This document shows positions 11,198 to 24,410 of a DNA stretch of 64,000 nucleotides, piece by piece. The position numbers and the translations under genes were made by a program. The notes beneath the pieces are model-generated. The model saw only the letters and a program-made list of their open reading frames with translations. It made no database searches and was not told the origin of the DNA. Each line of letters opens with the position of its first letter. The stretch's first letter is position 1. The DNA is from Plantago major (Eukaryota > Streptophyta > Magnoliopsida > Lamiales > Plantaginaceae), in contig CM048842.1 of assembly GCA_026545765.1 (NCBI GenBank), positions 30,987,167 to 31,051,166 on the forward strand. The letters run 5' to 3'.

Positions 11198-13159
11198 TCA
11201 ATTTGCAAATTCCGTATTCCCAAACCTTTTGAAATCATTTGAGTAGTCATAGAGCAAGGTCCTGACTATCATCTCAGTGTTTCTAGCAAATCCACATACT
11301 TCTTTGTAGGTTTTGGTGGGATTCTTCTTGGCAAATTGTTTGACCCACAGATACTTTCTCCATTTCCAGGCATTCTCAATTCTGATATCCGATAGCTTGA
11401 AGTATTCATATATGATCCTCAGATATCTGATGTCACCCTTGCATTGATCTTCAGTCATGTAGAAAGACTCATAGGGTTCCATAGAAAGTCTTGCTCTTGT
11501 GCCTGTTCCAGTGATGTTGGGAATTCTATGCACATCATCTGGTTTTTCATAAGGACAATCATCAGAGAGGTCCTTCTTCATGGCTTCTATTCTCTTGATT
11601 ACTTCAAAATCCAACCAGGCTTTGATGTGGTTGGTGTTAATCAAGACTGGCTTGTCTTTTCTCCATGCCATGTGTTGTTGATGGATTGGTTCTGGAAATT
11701 TTTCATTTACCAGTAAGTGCTTGAGTTCCGGAATCCAGTAGCCATTCTTCTGATTAATGCACCTGTATACAGAGGAGTCATTGTTGCTGAGTGGTGGCCA
11801 CTATTTGTAGAGCAGTCTGGCTGGAGGAGGGCTCATTTATTTTTAGTGGTGGAAGTGATGGCTGTTCAGATTTCTTCTTGTTTCCTCTTCCTTTCTGAGC
11901 GCCGGATCCTTCCCCTTGTCCTTGATATCCTCCCCCCTTAGTCATTGTTGACTGACTCAGTGTCATAAAGGATTCTAAGAGTGACTCAAAATTCCTTTGC
12001 AGATAGTTGTAGGCAGCAACCAACTTTTGCATTTCAGCCTTGAGCTCCTGATTTTGTTTGATAAGTCCTGTTTCCTTATCAGTGAGCTCTGCCAGTGGGC
12101 CTTGAGTAGCATCTGCTTTTCCAGCAGCATAGCTAGCCTCATTGAGGGCTTTTTCAGCAAGATTATTGTCATCATCACTTACCATGCCTAGGTCTCTTTG
12201 AGCAATGACCAAGCTTGTTGTTCTCGGAGTGATTAACTCAGTGAACTTCTTCATTGCAGCAGGGACTGATGCAATTGCATCTTCATCTTGATGAGACAAC
12301 TCCTTTCTTAGAGTTGCCAGAACCTGGTATCTGGCCATGTAATCATGGGAGTTGAGATTTGGTTTCTTACTGAAACTTTGAGGAGCTATCAGTTTTCTCT
12401 TTAAGTGAGAAACTCCCAAGTGAACATTTGCATGTTCTGCCAGGGTTCTGTCGTCTTTATCATCCGAGTCTTCATCCTAGTGATCTTCATCCTCTTGGGA
12501 ATTTTCATCATTATTTTCTAGCCCAGCAACCATCTCAGAGATGGGCTTCTTTCCTTGCAGTGAGGAGGATGGTACTTCTTTTGGTGATGCAGCCTTAGCA
12601 TCATGCTTGTCTTCAGATACTTGCTCAGTATCTAATTCTTCAGCAATTGCATGAACAGTAAGTTGAAGTTCTTTCATCTCAGGATAAGCTTCCATTTCCT
12701 TGATGGTTTGATATTCAATCGTTTGGAGCTTTGATTTGGATTCAACTATCTTCTCTTCCAGTTGAAGATTTAGCTGTTGTTCTTCCTCCAACAACTGTTT
12801 GAGTTGAGCAACTCTGGCTTGTGCATCCAATATTTTCTGAGTGTTGCCCTCAGAGTGCTCAACTACTAGTTCAGTAGAGTCTTTTTGTTGGGGAGATGGA
12901 TGTGTAGACTTCTGAGGAGATGGAGGAGGGGAATTTTGTGAAGTCCTCTCAGTGTGCTTTTCAGCAACCGAGGCAATGTTTCCTTGTGCAATCCCTCCTG
13001 TCCCTGGTGCAGGGGCATCATCATCATCCTTTTTGTCATTATCATCCTTGTGATGGTCAGAAGGAGGTTCGTCAAAATTATTCTCATCTGTTTCCTCCAC
13101 ATCTTCAGAAACCAGATTGATCACTTCAAGAAGTGTGACCAATTGCCCATTTACTTCCT
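11198..13159 (-). pseudogene. Accessory (env-position) gene, second block, left arm
   Basis: Minus-strand coding block homologous to the long frame in element D (61131-63356). In gene order it has an acidic stretch with DDAPAPGTGG, a coiled-coil region rich in Q, L and E (VAQLKQLLEEEQQLNLQLEE), and a helical segment (ELITPRTTSLVIAQRDLGM). A basic low-complexity linker follows. Last is the conserved C-terminal domain with HIKAWLDFEVIKRIEAMKK, YESFYMTEDQCKGDIRYLR and WRKYLWVKQFAKKNPTKTYK. I do not recognise the C-terminal domain. No signal peptide or membrane span is visible. Its upstream end resumes at 34857-35089 after element B. Fossil with several breaks. Confidence 0.75.
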
Positions 13160-14764
13160 TGTTGGTCCAGATATCTGTGTCTTTTAAAACTTTTGTCGAT
13201 AAAAACTATTTCTCAGATATCTGTGTAGATATCTGATACTTAGATTCAGAGCGCGGAAGACTTAAGATAGATAAGTGCAGAAACAGTTAAAGTGTGTGTG
13301 TGTTGCTGAAATGTAAGTACAGAGAAGTAAATAACACAGCAAGTATAGAGGTATCTGGAGGTGGCATAATCCTCCAACTAATCCACTTCGGTCTTCCAAA
13401 GACCTAGAATTCACTAGAATAGATAATTGAGGTCACCTTACAAAAATCCTATTCTAAGATTCCTTAAACAAATGGTTCCCAACCAAATGTTCCCCTTGAG
13501 TTGTTCCCCGGCTTTCACAGCCAAGTACTTCCTGTACTCAGAAACCTTTTTGAGCTATTCCCTAGCTTCCCAAGCTAAGTACTTCCTGTGCTCAATAACC
13601 TTGGAGTTATTCCTTAGTTTCTCAAACTAAGTACTTCCTGTACTCCACGCCAGTGATGGTGTTGGTTTTGGTTTGAGTTGTCAGATGAGCTTCTTTAATA
13701 ACTTTTCAGTTAATCAGATAGCTCTATGAATCAAGTATACTTAATACACTTTTCAATGTATGGTATCTTGTTCTTTTTTACTGACCCAAGTCTTAGATAA
13801 ATGTTCTAGAGAATGAATCTCAGATACTTGATCTTTCAATTCAACTCTTTCACAGATAGCGATTGCTTGTTTAGGATCGGGACACTTAGAACTTTAGTGC
13901 TACTTAAGATCGGGAGCTTTGGTGCATGTAAAGCTTTGAGGATAAGTAGTTTGCTTGAGAGAATATGTTGTTCAGCGTGTTTATGGAGTTCAAGGTGTCT
14001 TCTCAAGTAGTCTAAGTGTTGATATTTATAGATGAATTTGAATGCCGTTGAATAGTATCCGTTAGGCTTAAATCAAATTCAAACTATTGATATCTGTGTA
14101 TAATCTTTAGCGAGTTTGTCTTCTTCTTGAAGGTACCGTTGCTTTTATTCAGACATCTCTGTCCGTGCATTAAATGCATTGTACTGTACTTTTTGTCCTG
14201 TAGTGCCAACGGAACTATGCTCAGTATCAGAGACTAGTATTATCTGATTCTTTGCACGTCCTTATCTTCAATCTTCATATACCACTTTATTGAAACAACT
14301 TTGTTGCAATATATTTCTTTTTCAGAAATTTGGTTAAGGCTCAAGGTATCTGAGAGTAGAAATCTGTGGGCACTTTCCTGGTTTTCAGAAAACCTTCCAG
14401 TTCTCAGATATCTCTTGTGACACAGCTTGTTTAAGACTATTTGTGTCTTCAAGATATCTGACCAAGGTATCTGTAAAAGCTTTGATAATCTTGTGCAGTT
14501 TCTTCAAATCTTCAATGTCGTTGAACTTGTTCTGCTTGGATGTCTTCTTCTTGGTCTTCTTTTCATAAAATAAAAATTACATTTTGAGACCTAACATCCT
14601 ATACAAGATGAGCTAGACTATCATACTTAGTGGGTTTCCTCTTTTACAATGTTCAAGTGAACCAAGAGTACTAATCACCTTTCTGAGACTAAGATAAGTC
14701 ATCATGTTGCTGATCAAAATCTAAACAGATATTTCTAATAAAATATCTAGCAAATTCCCTAACA
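13160..14764 (-). mobile_element. 3' LTR of element B
   Basis: 1605 bp, starting TGTTGGTCCAGATATC and ending CCCTAACA, followed at once by AATTTCCCCCTTTTTGAT, the PPT complement. It shares with the 5' LTR the extended tip containing AAAATATCTA, not found in the other copies, which confirms they are a pair. Hairpin units lie at about 13505-13655. Confidence 0.9.
14023..14030 (-). promoter_or_regulatory. TATA box in B 3' LTR
   Basis: Minus-strand TATAAATA matching the box in the 5' LTR at 34113-34120. Confidence 0.5.
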
Positions 14765-14900
14765 AATTTCCCCCTTTTTGATTAGTCAACGATGACTATC
14801 TGACCTATTACAAATCTGGATGAGTGAACAATCCATCACTTAAGCATTTCTTGATTTTTCAATTCATTCAATTAAGTGCAGAAAGTAAACATCAACCAAA
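14765..14900 (-). other. PPT of element B and adjacent non-coding tail
   Basis: The plus strand reads AATTTCCCCCTTTTTGATTA, the complement of a purine tract typical for priming plus-strand synthesis, directly against the 3' LTR. The remaining bases to 14900 are the single-copy part of the 3' non-coding tail before the tandem array begins. Confidence 0.75.
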
Positions 14901-17900
14901 TCACAAGGTGTGATCTTTGCTGACAAGTTATCTTTTATAGAATACTATCTGAGAGTAAGTTCATCAGATAAGTTACGAAGAAAGATTACAGATAACTTAC
15001 ATACATGAAACAAGTTTAGCTCAGTCAACAAATATACAAGAAAAACTACATAGTGAATTAGGACAACAGGAGTAACCAAGCTCCAAGTAAACATCTTAAT
15101 AGACTAGTCTTCAAGTCTTCAACTCTTCAAGTCTTCAACAGTAGTTCTAGGGATCAGTCTGCAAATTTCCTATCTCCAAACCTTTTGATGTCATCAGAAT
15201 AATCATAGAGAAGTGTTCTGACGAGCATCTCAGTGTCTCTGGCAAATCCACAGACCTCTTTGTAGGTTTTGGTAGGATTTTTCTTGACAAAATGTTTGAT
15301 CCACAGATACTTTCCCCACTTCCAGGCATGCTCTATTCTGATATCTGAAAGCTTGAAGTATTTGTAGAGAATCCTCAGATATCTGATGTCACCCTTATAT
15401 TGATCTTCATTTAGATAGAATGACTCATAGGGTTCCACAACGAGTCTTGCTCTTGTGCCTGTTCCTGTGATATTCAGAATTCTGTGCACATCATCTGGCT
15501 TTCCCTATGGACATTCATCAGAGAGGTCCTTTCTCGTGGCTTCAGTTCTCTTGACAACTTCAAAATCCAACCAGGCTTTAATGTGATTGGTGTTGATCAA
15601 GGTTGGCTTATCTTTTCTCCATGCCATAAGTTGTTTATGGATTGGTTCTGGAAATCTTGAATTTACCAGTAGATGCTTAAGTTCCAGAATCCAATAGCCA
15701 TTTTTCTGATTGATGCACCTGTAGACAGAGGAATCATTGTAATTCTTCACACACTCTATTTTGGCTTCTTCTGGCCTGAGTGGAAGTTGACTTTGTCTTT
15801 GCTCAGCTCTCAGTCTGTTCCTTCTTTGTCTTGAATTCTCTTTGGGTTTGTTGCTTGAAGAACCACCCTGGATAGACTTGGTATTTCCAGAGGGTGTTTT
15901 AGCTGCAAGGGGCTTTGCAGCTATGGGCTCAGTTAGGCTTTCAATTTTCATTTTTCTGTGAAGAGGAGCTTCATCTTCATCAGTTTCCTCATCATCATCA
16001 AGATTAGATCTTGTTAGAGTTTTACAGCCTTCTTCATTGCCCAAGGGCTTGATTTGACCTTCTTCTTCTTCAGAAGATTCATCAATCCCTTTAACTTGTC
16101 TTCTCCTTGGAGCCTTGGTACTCCTTGGAGGTTTCTGTGCCATGGCCCTTGTTATCATTGTAGTTCCTTGATGGGTTTCGGGAGAGCGACTACTATTTGG
16201 AAGGCTTGGCTTGAGGAGGGTTCGTTGATTACGGTGGTGGTGGGAAGTTTTCATGTTTCTTCTTCCTCTCGAGCCACACCACTCAGTTCTTCTTGTTTTC
16301 TTCTCCTTCTTCCCATTCCCCTGACTTTGAGGTCCAGATTTGTACACTCTTTCCCCCTTAGTCATTGTTGGCTGACTCAGTCTCATAAAAGAATCTGAGA
16401 GAGAGTTAAAATTCCCCTGCAAATAATTGTAGGCAGTGACCAACTTCTGAAGTTTGGCAGTTTGCTGAATATTGCAGGAGCAATTAGCTTCCTTTTCAAG
16501 TGAGAAACCGCTAAATGTTCAATGCGGTGCTCTGCCAAAGTCTTGTATTCTTCATCATCTGAGTAATTAGCCCAGTGATCTTCATCCTCTTGGACATTCT
16601 CATCGATTGTGTCGAGTCCAGCAACCATCTCAGAGATTGGTTTCTTCCCTTTTTGGGAGGAGGATGGTACTTCCTTTGAAGATGATGCAGCCTTAGCATC
16701 ATGCTTAATTTCAGATACTTCTTCAGTATCGAGTTCTTTGGTGATGGCATTTACAGCATCCTGTAGCTCTTTAACCTCAGAGTAAGCAATCATCTCTTGC
16801 AGATATTGATCTTGTAGTTGGTTAAGCTTGTCTCTGGATTTAGCTATCTGGTCTTCCAGTTGAAGATGGAGCTGTTGTTCTTCTTCCAACAATTGTCGGA
16901 GTTGAGCAGTTCTGGATTGAGTATTCAACAATTTCTGAGTGATTTCCTCAGAATCCTCAACTACCTGTTCAGTATTAACCTTTTGTTGGGAAGATGGATG
17001 AGTTGACTTTTGAGGAGATGGAGACGGAGATTTCTGTGCTTTCCTCTCAGTTTGCTTTTCAGCATTTGAGGCATGATTTCTTTTTGAAATTCCTCCGGTC
17101 CCTGGTGCAGGGGCATCATCATCATCCTTTTTGTCTGTGTCATACTTTTGGTGATGATCAGTGGGAGGTTCATCGAAGTCGTTTTCGTTTATCTCTTCCT
17201 CCTCATCATCTTCATATACATGATTGATCACTTCAGGAATAGTGATCTTCTGCCCATTAACCTCTTCTTGTTCAGAAGCTATAAATTGCAGAGTCTGGGC
17301 GAATGGCGGCTTGAATGCCATCTGTAATCTTGTCGACCTTACACTTTTGTTCAAAGGCTTGTATCAAAATGTCGCCACTTCTGGAGAAATCCTTATGCAA
17401 TAAAGTCATGGTATCTTTGTTCGGTAGGGAACATTGCATGGATATATGTCTCCAAGTCAAGAGCTCGTGCTCGTCTGGTTGGTTGATCTGTGATTCTCAA
17501 TATTTCAGAGAGATCAGAGCACCTTAACCTTTGCCATTTCTTGAAGCATTGAATATGCTTTGGCAGTGTTTGAGCTTTGAAGAAGGGAAGTAGGTCCCTT
17601 TTCTCATCATTGGGAGCCTGCTTTGCACTTGTTTGAGCCTGAAAGAAAGGGTTTTGAGTGAGCTTCAAAAATTTTACAGATATCTGAGTAGAAGTGTAGT
17701 TTAGTTTCTAAGTTACCTGAGTAAGTACTTCAGGCTTAAGTGACAAATCAGATATCTGAGAGGTCAATTACCTCCATGGGAGGCTCAGATACTTGTCTCT
17801 CAGAGACTTGTGCAGTCTGGAATCTTTTCTTGTGATGAAGGCCTTGATGCCTCATCAATTTCCATAAGTCTGTGGGATGTCAACTCTGTCCCCTTGCACT

Positions 17901-17986
17901 TCTACTTGAGTGAGCGTGAGTAGAAAGTATTGAGTAATTTAGAAGAAGTTTAAGATAACCCAAGGTGAAGAATTTTTACCACTGAT

Positions 17987-18027
<41 letters not shown>

Positions 18028-18055
18028 CATATGGGCTGGCTCAATGATGTGTTCT
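14901..18055 (-). pseudogene. Tandem unit 1: accessory block 2
   Basis: Downstream-most unit in element orientation. Recognisable pieces: the N-terminal helical domain (SDLSEILRITDQPTRRARAL, HAMFPTEQ) and the acidic segment with DDAPAPGTGG. Then come the coiled coil (LRQLLEEEQQLHLQLEDQI), a basic S/K/R-rich linker with ITRAMAQKPPRSTKAPRRRQ, and the C-terminal domain (NGYWILELKHLLVNSRFPEP, INTNHIKAWLDFEVVKR, KWGKYLWIKHFVKKNPTKTY). Function is unknown; basic and acidic low-complexity runs suggest a nuclear or nucleic-acid-associated protein. Broken, a few breaks. Confidence 0.75.
17991..18023. repeat. (AT)n microsatellite, unit 1
   Basis: Pure AT dinucleotide run of about 33 bp at the upstream edge of tandem unit 1, in a non-coding interval of the accessory region. 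Confidence 0.95.
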
Positions 18056-21000
18056 TCACAAGGTGTGATCTTTGCTGACAAGTTATCTTTTATAGAATAC
18101 TATCTGAGAGTAAGTTCATCAGATAAGTTACGAAGAAAGATTACAGATAACTTACATACATGAAACAAGTTTAGCTCAGTCAACAAATATACAAGAAAAA
18201 CTACATAGTGAATTAGGACAACAGGAGTAACCAAGCTCCAAGTAAACATCTTAATAGACTAGTCTTCAAGTCTTCAACTCTTCAAGTCTTCAACAGTAGT
18301 TCTAGGGATCAGTCTGCAAATTTCCTATCTCCAAACCTTTTGATGTCATCAGAATAATCATAGAGAAGTGTTCTGACGAGCATCTCAGTGTCTCTGGCAA
18401 ATCCACAGACCTCTTTGTAGGTTTTGGTAGGATTTTTCTTGACAAAATGTTTGATCCACAGATACTTTCCCCACTTCGGGCATGCTCTATTCTGATATCT
18501 GAAAGCTTGAAGTATTTGTAGAGAATCCTCAGATATCTGATGTCACCCTTATATTGATCTTCATTTAGATAGAATGACTCATAGGGTTCCACAACGAGTC
18601 TTGCTCTTGTGCCTGTTCCTGTGATATTCAGAATTCTGTGCACATCATCTGGCTTTCCCTATGGACATTCATCAGAGAGGTCCTTTCTCGTGGCTTCAGT
18701 TCTCTTGACAACTTCAAAATCCAACCAGGCTTTAATGTGATTGGTGTTGATCAAGGTTGGCTTATCTTTTCTCCATGCCATAAGTTGTTTATGGATTGGT
18801 TCTGGAAATCTTGAATTTACCAGTAGATGCTTAAGTTCCAGAATCCAATAGCCATTTTTCTGATTGATGCACCTGTAGACAGAGGAATCATTGTAATTCT
18901 TCACACACTCTATTTTGGCTTCTTCTGGCCTGAGTGGAAGTTGACTTTGTCTTTGCTCAGCTCTCAGTCTGTTCCTTCTTTGTCTTGAATTCTCTTTGGG
19001 TTTGTTGCTTGAAGAACCACCCTGGATAGACTTGGTATTTCCAGAGGGTGTTTTAGCTGCAAGGGGCTTTGCAGCTATGGGCTCAGTTAGGCTTTCAATT
19101 TTCATTTTTCTGTGAAGAGGAGCTTCATCTTCATCAGTTTCCTCATCATCATCAAGATTAGATCTTGTTAGAGTTTTACAGCCTTCTTCATTGCCCAAGG
19201 GCTTGATTTGACCTTCTTCTTCTTCAGAAGATTCATCAATCCCTTTAACTTGTCTTCTCCTTGGAGCCTTGGTACTCCTTGGAGGTTTCTGTGCCATGGC
19301 CCTTGTTATCATTGTAGTTCCTTCAGTAGGTTTCTGGGAAGCAGCTACTATTTGGAAGGCAGCTTGGCTTGAGGAGGGTTCGTTGATTCTGAGTGGTGGC
19401 TGGGAAGTTTTCATGTTTCTTCTTCCTCTCTGAGCCACACCAGCTCCAGATTTCTTCTTGTTTTCTTCTCCTTCTTCCCATTCCCCCTGACTTTGAGGTC
19501 CAGATTTGTACACTCTTTCCCCCTTAGTCATTGTTGGCTGACTCAGTCTCATAAAAGAATCTGAGAGAGAGTTAAAATTCCCCTGCAAATAATTGTAGGC
19601 AGTGACCAACTTCTGAAGTTTGGCAGTTTGCTGAATATTGCAGGAGCAATTAGCTTCCTTTTCAAGTGAGAAACCGCTAAATGTTCAATGCGGTGCTCTG
19701 CCAAAGTCTTGTATTCTTCATCATCTGAGTAATTAGCCCAGTGATCTTCATCCTCTTGGACATTCTCATCGATTGTGTCGAGTCCAGCAACCATCTCAGA
19801 GATTGGTTTCTTCCCTTTTTGGGAGGAGGATGGTACTTCCTTTGAAGATGATGCAGCCTTAGCATCATGCTTAATTTCAGATACTTCTTCAGTATCGAGT
19901 TCTTTGGTGATGGCATTTACAGCATCCTGTAGCTCTTTAACCTCAGAGTAAGCAATCATCTCTTGCAGATATTGATCTTGTAGTTGGTTAAGCTTGTCTC
20001 TGGATTTAGCTATCTGGTCTTCCAGTTGAAGATGGAGCTGTTGTTCTTCTTCCAACAATTGTCGGAGTTGAGCAGTTCTGGATTGAGTATTCAACAATTT
20101 CTGAGTGATTTCCTCAGAATCCTCAACTACCTGTTCAGTATTAACCTTTTGTTGGGAAGATGGATGAGTTGACTTTTGAGGAGATGGAGACGGAGATTTC
20201 TGTGCTTTCCTCTCGGTTGCTTTTCACATTTGAGGCATGATTTCTTTTGAAATTCCTCCGGTCCACAGTGAGGCATCATCATCATCCTTTTTATGCATGT
20301 CATACTTTTGGTGATGATGATCGTGGGAGGTTCATCAAGTCGTTTCGTTTATCTCTTCCTCCTCATCATCTTCATATACATGATTGATCACTTGAGAATA
20401 GTGATCTTCCCCATTAACCTCTTCTTGTTCGAAGCTATAAATTGCGTAGTCAGGCGGGCGGCTTGAATGCCATCTGTAATCTTGTCTGACCTTCTGCCTG
20501 TTCAAAGGCTTGTATCAAAATGTGCGCCACTTCTCTGGAGAAATCCTTATGCAATAAAGTCGCAACTGTGTACTGTTCGGTAGGGAACATTGCATGGATA
20601 TATGTCTCCAAGTCAAGAGCTCGTGCTCGTCTGGTTGGTTGATCTGTGATTCTCAATATTTCAGAGAGATCAGAGCACCTTAACCTTTGCCATTTCTTGA
20701 AGCATTGAATATGCTTTGGCAGTGTTTGAGCTTTGAAGAAGGGAAGTAGGTCCCTTTTCTCATCATTGGGAGCCTGCTTTGCACTTGTTTGAGCCTGAAA
20801 GAAAGGGTTTTGAGTGAGCTTCAAAAATTTTACAGATATCTGAGTAGAAGTGTAGTTTAGTTTCTAAGTTACCTGAGTAAGTACTTCAGGCTTAAGTGAC
20901 AAATCAGATATCTGAGAGGTCAATTACCTCCATGGGAGGCTCAGATACTTGTCTCTCAGAGACTTGTGCAGTCTCTGGAATCTTTTCTTGTGATGAAGGC

Positions 21001-21150
21001 CTTGATGCCTCATCAATTTCCATAGGTGCAGGGGATGTCGCAACTCTGTCCCCTTGCACTTCTACTTCTGAGTGAGCCTGTGAGTAGAAAGTATTGAGTA
21101 ATTTAGAAGAAGTTTAAGATAACCCAAGGTGAAGAATTTTTACCACTGAT

Positions 21151-21193
<43 letters not shown>

Positions 21194-21221
21194 CATATGG
21201 GCTGGCTCAATGATGTGTTCT
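18056..21221 (-). pseudogene. Tandem unit 2: accessory block 2
   Basis: Same content and order as unit 1. Most of the C-terminal half is indistinguishable by eye from unit 1, while a patch near the acidic segment is locally noisy. The contrast between near-identity and dense local noise points to uneven consensus quality rather than age. Broken, a few breaks, some possibly artefactual. Confidence 0.75.
21155..21189. repeat. (AT)n microsatellite, unit 2
   Basis: Pure AT run of about 35 bp in the equivalent place of unit 2. Confidence 0.95.
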
Positions 21222-24200
21222 TCACAAGGTGTGATCTTTGCTGACAAGTTATCTTTTATAGAATACTATCTGAGAGTAAGTTCATCAGATAAGTTACGAA
21301 GAAAGATTACAGATAACTTACATACATGAAACAAGTTTAGCTCAGTCAACAAATATACAAGAAAAACTACATAGTGAATTAGGACAACAGGAGTAACCAA
21401 GCTCCAAGTAAACATCTTAATAGACTAGTCTTCAAGTCTTCAACTCTTCAAGTCTTCAACAGTAGTTCTAGGGATCAGTCTGCAAATTTCCTATCTCCAA
21501 ACCTTTTGATGTCATCAGAATAATCATAGAGAAGTGTTCTGACGAGCATCTCAGTGTCTCTGGCAAATCCACAGACCTCTTTGTAGGTTTTGGTAGGATT
21601 TTTCTTGACAAAATGTTTGATCCACAGATACTTTCCCCACTTCCAGGCATGCTCTATTCTGATATCTGAAAGCTTGAAGTATTTGTAGAGAATCCTCAGA
21701 TATCTGATGTCACCCTTATATTGATCTTCATTTAGATAGAATGACTCATAGGGTTCCACAACGAGTCTTGCTCTTGTGCCTGTTCCTGTGATATTCAGAA
21801 TTCTGTGCACATCATCTGGCTTTCCCTATGGACATTCATCAGAGAGGTCCTTTCTCGTGTCTTGATTCTCTTGACAACTTCAAAATCCAACCAGCTTTAA
21901 TGTGATTGGTGTTGATCAAGGTTGGCTTATCTTTTCTCCATGCCATAAGTTGTTTATGGATTGGTTCGGAAATCTTGAATTTACCGGTAGATGCTTAAGT
22001 TCGTAATCCAATAGCCATTTTTGATTGATGCACCAGAGCGGAGGAATCATTGTAATTCTTCACACACTCTATTTTGGCTTCGGCACGAGTGGAAGTTGAC
22101 TTTGTCTTTGCTCAGCTCTCAGTCTGTTCCTTCTTTGTCTTGAATTCTCTTTGGGTTTGTTGCTTGAAGAACCACCCTGGATAGACTTGGTATTTCCAGA
22201 GGGTGTTTTAGCTGCAAGGGGCTTTGCAGCTATGGGCTCAGTTAGGCTTTCAATTTTCATTTTTTACGTGAAGAGGAGCTTCATCTTCATCGCTTCCTCA
22301 TCATCATCAAGATTAGATCTTGTTAGAGTTTCTGACCTTCTTCATTGCCCAAGGGCTTGATTTGACCTTCTTCTTCTTCAGAAGATTCATCAATCCCTTT
22401 AACTTGTCTTCTCCTTGGAGCCTTGGTACTCCTTGGAGGTTTCTGTGCCATGGCCCTTGTTATCATTGTAGTTCCTTCAGTAGGTTTCTGGGAAGCAGCT
22501 ACTATTTGGAAGGCAGCTTGGCTTGAGGAGGGTTCGTTGATTCTGAGTGGTGGCTGGGAAGTTTTCATGTTTCTTCTTCCTCTCTGAGCCACACCAGCTC
22601 CAGATTTCTTCTTGTTTTCTTCTCCTTCTTCCCATTCCCCGACTTTGAGGTCCAGATTTGTACACTCTTTCCCCCTTAGTCATTGTTGGCTGACTCAGTC
22701 TCATAAAAGAATCTGAGAGAGAGTTAAAATTCCCCTGCAAATAATTGTAGGCAGTGACCAACTTCTGAAGTTTGGCAGTTTGCTGAATATTGCAGGAGCA
22801 ATTAGCTTCCTTTTCAAGTGAGAAACCGCTAAATGTTCAATGCGGTGCTCTGCCAAAGTCTTGTATTCTTCATCATCCGAGTAATTAGCCCATGATCTTC
22901 ATCCTCTTGGACATTCTCATCGATTGTGTCGAGTCCAGCAACCATCTCAGAGATTGGTTTCTTCCCTTTTTGGGAGGAGGATGGTACTTCCTTTGAAGAT
23001 GATGCAGCCTTAGCATCATGCTTAATTTCAGATACTTCTTCAGTATCGAGTTCTTTGGTGATGGCATTTACAGCATCCTGTAGCTCTTTAACCTCAGAGT
23101 AAGCAATCATCTCTTGCAGATATTGATCTTGTAGTTGGTTAAGCTTGTCTCTGGATTTAGCTATCTGGTCTTCCAGTTGAAGATGGAGCTGTTGTTCTTC
23201 TTCCAACAATTGCCGGAGTTGGCGATTCGATTGAGTATTCAACAATTTACGAGTGATTTCCTCGAATCCTCAACTTCTGCTCAAGATTAACCTTTTGTTG
23301 GGAAGATGGATGAGTTGACTTTTGAGGAGATGGAGACGGAGATTTCTGTGCTTTCCTCTCAGTTTGCTTTTCAGCATTTGAGGCATGATTTCTTTTTGAA
23401 ATTCCTCCGGTCCCTGGTGCAGGGGCATCATCATCATCCTTTTTGTCTGTGTCATACTTTTGGTGATGATCAGTGGGAGGTTCATCGAAGTCGTTTTCGT
23501 TTATCTCTTCCTCCTCATCATCTTCATATACATGATTGATCACTTCAGGAATAGTGATCTTCTGCCCATTAACCTCTTCTTGTTCAGAAGCTATAAATTG
23601 CAGAGTCTGGGGCAGAACTGGCTTGAATGCCATCTGTAATCTTGTCTGACCTTCTGCCTGTTCAAAGGCTTGTATCAAAATGTGCGCCACTTCTCTGGAG
23701 AAATCCTTATGCAATAAAGTCGCAACTGTGTACTGTTCGGTAGGGAACATTGCATGGATATATGTCTCCAAGTCAAGAGCTCGTGCTCGTCTGGTTGGTT
23801 GATCTGTGATTCTCAATATTTCAGAGAGATCAGAGCACCTTAACCTTTGCCATTTCTTGAAGCATTGAATATGCTTTGGCAGTGTTTGAGCTTTGAAGAA
23901 GGGAAGTAGGTCCCTTTTCTCATCATTGGGAGCCTGCTTTGCACTTGTTTGAGCCTGAAAGAAAGGGTTTTGAGTGAGCTTCAAAAATTTTACAGATATC
24001 TGAGTAGAAGTGTAGTTTAGTTTCTAAGTTACCTGAGTAAGTACTTCAGGCTTAAGTGACAAATCAGATATCTGAGAGGTCAATTACCTCCATGGGAGGC
24101 TCAGATACTTGTCTCTCAGAGACTTGTGCAGTCTCTGGAATCTTTTCTTGTGATGAAGGCCTTGATGCCTCATCAATTTCCATAGGTGCAGGGGATGTCG

Positions 24201-24310
24201 CAACTCTGTCCCCTTGCACTTCTACTTCTGAGTGAGCCTGTGAGTAGAAAGTATTGAGTAATTTAGAAGAAGTTTAAGATAACCCAAGGTGAAGAATTTT
24301 TACCACTGAT

Positions 24311-24376
<66 letters not shown>

Positions 24377-24410
24377 ATATATATATATACCTTCATATAA
24401 ATTTGGCTCA
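21222..24410 (-). pseudogene. Tandem unit 3: accessory block 2
   Basis: Upstream-most unit, adjacent to the exon-like array and accessory block 1. Its N-terminal part (SDLSEILRITDQPTRRARAL through SPSPQKSTHPSSQQK) is well preserved; the middle and C-terminal parts contain noisy patches. Its AT microsatellite (24315-24389) is about twice as long as in the other units. Its edge TTCTTGAAACC is the non-repeated version of the unit junction TTCTTCACAAGG. That makes it the ancestral upstream boundary. Broken, several breaks. Confidence 0.75.
24315..24389. repeat. (AT)n microsatellite, unit 3
   Basis: AT run of about 75 bp with one interruption. Its greater length fits the original locus or slippage and is also a place where assemblers often fail. 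Confidence 0.95.

Larger units (their letters stand above)
14901..24410 (-). repeat. Three tandem 3.16 kb copies of accessory block 2
   Basis: Three head-to-tail units start at 14901, 18056 and 21222, each at the word TCACAAGGTGTGATC, with spacings of 3155 and 3166 bp. Each unit contains the whole accessory block 2, about 240 bp of its 3' non-coding tail and, at its upstream edge, exon-like pieces and an AT microsatellite. Over long stretches the units look identical. They share the same internal rearrangement relative to element D, so they arose from one another after it. Either a very recent unequal exchange or an assembly expansion can explain them. Confidence 0.85.

Noticed and set aside
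11444-11941. Plus-strand frames opposite the accessory gene
   Set aside because: Antisense shadows of the minus-strand coding block; the conserved protein is on the minus strand in all copies.
14901-24410. Satellite DNA or CRISPR-like array
   Set aside because: Only three units of over 3 kb with coding content of an LTR element; no short spaced repeats.
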